Shown piece after piece: positions 13,368 to 14,028 of a stretch of DNA of 14,028 nucleotides. Made by a program: the position numbers and the translations under genes. This DNA is from Candidatus Moranbacteria bacterium CG_4_9_14_3_um_filter_45_14 (GTDB lineage: Bacteria; Patescibacteriota; Minisyncoccia; Moranbacterales; UBA1568): the NCBI GenBank assembly GCA_002790675.1, contig PFVP01000063.1:1-14028 (forward strand), read 5' to 3'. The number at the start of each line of letters is the position of its first letter. Position 1 is the first letter of the stretch. The notes beneath the pieces are model-generated. The model ran no database searches, was not told where the DNA came from, and was given only the letters and a program-made list of their open reading frames with translations.

Positions 13368-13399
13368 CAAAAACTACTACCAAAAAAATGGCAGTAGTT
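13368..13399 (-). terminator. Strong intrinsic terminator downstream of tRNA-Glu
   Basis: On the minus strand AACTACTGCC (13399-13390) pairs over 10 bp (one G-U) with GGTAGTAGTT (13381-13372) around an 8-nt T-rich loop; five T's (13373-13369) close the structure. It ends the transcript carrying tRNA-Glu, just ahead of the promoter at 13333-13361. On the plus strand no T-run follows. Confidence 0.85.
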
Positions 13400-13408
13400 C
13401 TTGCTTCA

Positions 13409-13429
13409 TGTAGCCCCAAGGGGAATCGG
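13409..13429 (+). repeat. Direct repeat copy B of the tRNA-Glu 3'-end-like sequence
   Basis: TGTAGCCCCAAGGGGAATCG, followed by G. It matches the tRNA-Glu 3' end at 13551-13570 at 18 of 20 bases and matches copy C at 11772-11791. It lies 121 bp beyond the tRNA, just before the terminator. Confidence 0.6.
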
Positions 13430-13552
13430 TCACAAGTCCATACGCAACGTATGGCTCGCGACCCCACCTCGCGGTCTTGCGGCAACGCTCCGGTTTCCGA
13501 TATCACCACGTACGCCAAGCAGTTGGCGTACTTTGTGTCTTCAACTCCGTTG
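13430..13552 (-). repeat. Hairpin cluster downstream of tRNA-Glu
   Basis: A noncoding stretch with three neat inverted repeats: CCATACG/CGTATGG at 13438-13454, CGCGA/TCGCG near 13457-13473, and GTACGCCAA/TTGGCGTAC at 13510-13531 (9-bp perfect arms, 4-nt loop). It would be part of the tRNA-Glu precursor 3' trailer. No coding frame is credible. Confidence 0.5.
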
Positions 13553-13624
13553 TAGCCCTAAGGGGAGTCGAACCCCTCTTACCAGGATGAGAACCTGGTG
13601 TCCTAGCCGATAGACGATAGGGCC
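13553..13624 (-). tRNA. tRNA-Glu (anticodon CTC)
   Basis: A 72-nt cloverleaf on the minus strand. Acceptor GGCCCTA pairs with TAGGGCT (first pair G-U), followed by discriminator A; the anticodon stem CCAGG/CCTGG encloses loop TTCTCAT with anticodon CTC; the T-arm is AGGGG TTCGACT CCCCT. GGACACC between D-arm and anticodon stem is shared with E. coli tRNA-Glu. The CCA end is not encoded (ACA follows the acceptor stem). The gene lies 19 bp after the oxidoreductase stop codon and may be cut out of a shared transcript. Confidence 0.95.
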
Positions 13625-13643
13625 TGAAAAAACTATTACACAC

Positions 13644-14028
13644 TCATTTCCACCATTTTAGCAACCTTTTCATCTTTTCCATTACTTTCCCCATAGCCTC
13701 TTCTGAAGCCATAATCATTGGATTCATAAATGGCCAGGGCGTCATACTTGGATGTGAAATATAGTTAAACTTCATTAGAGATAAAATACTCAGTCTCAGT
13801 CCAATAACAAAACTTGCGAGTTCTGCTGAGGCTATGACGCCATTTCCAAAGGCTTCGTATCCGACCAAACGCATCTTCGGTCCTGCAAAGATAAGTTTCA
13901 CCTGCAAACTCTTTGCTCTTATAAGATCCTTATATACATCGGTTGTGGAAGCTGTCCCTGTAACAACCCATCGAAACTTTTTGCGTGCCTCTATCTCTGT
14001 GAGACCAACCCCAGCATATTCTTTACCC
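13644..14028 (-). CDS. FAD-dependent disulfide oxidoreductase, C-terminal dimerisation domain (partial)
   Basis: The last 127 residues of a protein whose N-terminus lies beyond the window end. The visible part fits the dimerisation domain of pyridine nucleotide-disulfide oxidoreductases: YAGVGLTEIEARKKF matches the family's A.VGLTE.EA motif; KLIFAGPKMRLVGYEAFGNG corresponds to K.....TG.ILG....G; and ELASFVIGLRLSILSLMKFNYISHPSMTP corresponds to the A..AI..GLT..DL....HP..SE region. Such enzymes (NADH oxidase/peroxidase, CoA-disulfide reductase) use FAD and NAD(P)H. The FAD/NAD domains and redox cysteine are outside the window, so the exact activity cannot be told. The protein ends LLKWWK before a TGA stop. 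Confidence 0.65.
   Translation of the reverse strand, partial: GKEYAGVGLTEIEARKKFRWVVTGTASTTDVYKDLIRAKSLQVKLIFAGPKMRLVGYEAFGNGVIASAELASFVIGLRLSILSLMKFNYISHPSMTPWPFMNPMIMASEEAMGKVMEKMKRLLKWWK

Noticed and set aside
13644..13646. Genetic code 25 (TGA read as glycine)
   Set aside because: TGA closes the oxidoreductase and the 238-aa exonuclease at family-appropriate ends, so the standard bacterial code applies.

Overview
The window looks like chromosomal sequence from a member of the Patescibacteria (Candidate Phyla Radiation), most likely a parcubacterium. The first 80 bases are the 5' end of a 16S rRNA gene (minus strand) with a Parcubacteria-like start. Proteins are short, intergenic gaps are small, and several membrane-anchored proteins of unknown function are of a kind common in that group. 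TGA is used as a stop (238-aa exonuclease, terminal oxidoreductase), so the code is standard and the TGA-recoding Gracilibacteria/Absconditabacteria are unlikely.

Layout. (1) 1-780: 16S 5' end, a ~460-nt structured rrn leader with a boxA, a strong promoter (TTGACA-17-TATACT), and directly behind its -35 a 122-bp element with 20-bp perfect terminal inverted repeats and a TCAA duplication. (2) 780-4075: a small multi-pass membrane protein (minus), divergent from a PEGA-domain/propeller-like membrane-anchored protein and an HD-GYP-like phosphohydrolase (plus). (3) 4074-8571: a ribosomal operon on minus, infA-rpmJ-rpsM-rpsK-rpsD-rpoA-rplQ-rplM-rpsI, with its own promoter and terminator. RpoA has no C-terminal domain. 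(4) 8648-10529: a two-gene isoprenoid unit, an all-trans polyprenyl diphosphate synthase followed by a cis-prenyltransferase (UppS), with its own extended -10 promoter. (5) 10616-11722: an unrecognised 114-aa protein and a DEDDy 3'-5' exonuclease. (6) 11724-13570: a ~235-bp hairpin-rich noncoding stretch, a 436-aa membrane-anchored protein, a strong terminator, another hairpin-rich stretch, and short direct repeats resembling the 3' end of tRNA-Glu. (7) 13553-14028: tRNA-Glu(CTC) and the C-terminus of an FAD-dependent disulfide oxidoreductase cut by the window edge.

How it works together. The core is translation and transcription machinery plus the lipid-carrier pathway: the trans-prenyl synthase makes the allylic primer that UppS extends to the undecaprenyl-type carrier used for envelope polymers. 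The PEGA protein, the 436-aa protein and the 167-aa protein are envelope proteins of unknown role. The most unusual points are the MITE-like insertion abutting the rRNA promoter, the alpha subunit without a CTD, and the dispersed short palindromes, one of them inside rpoA.
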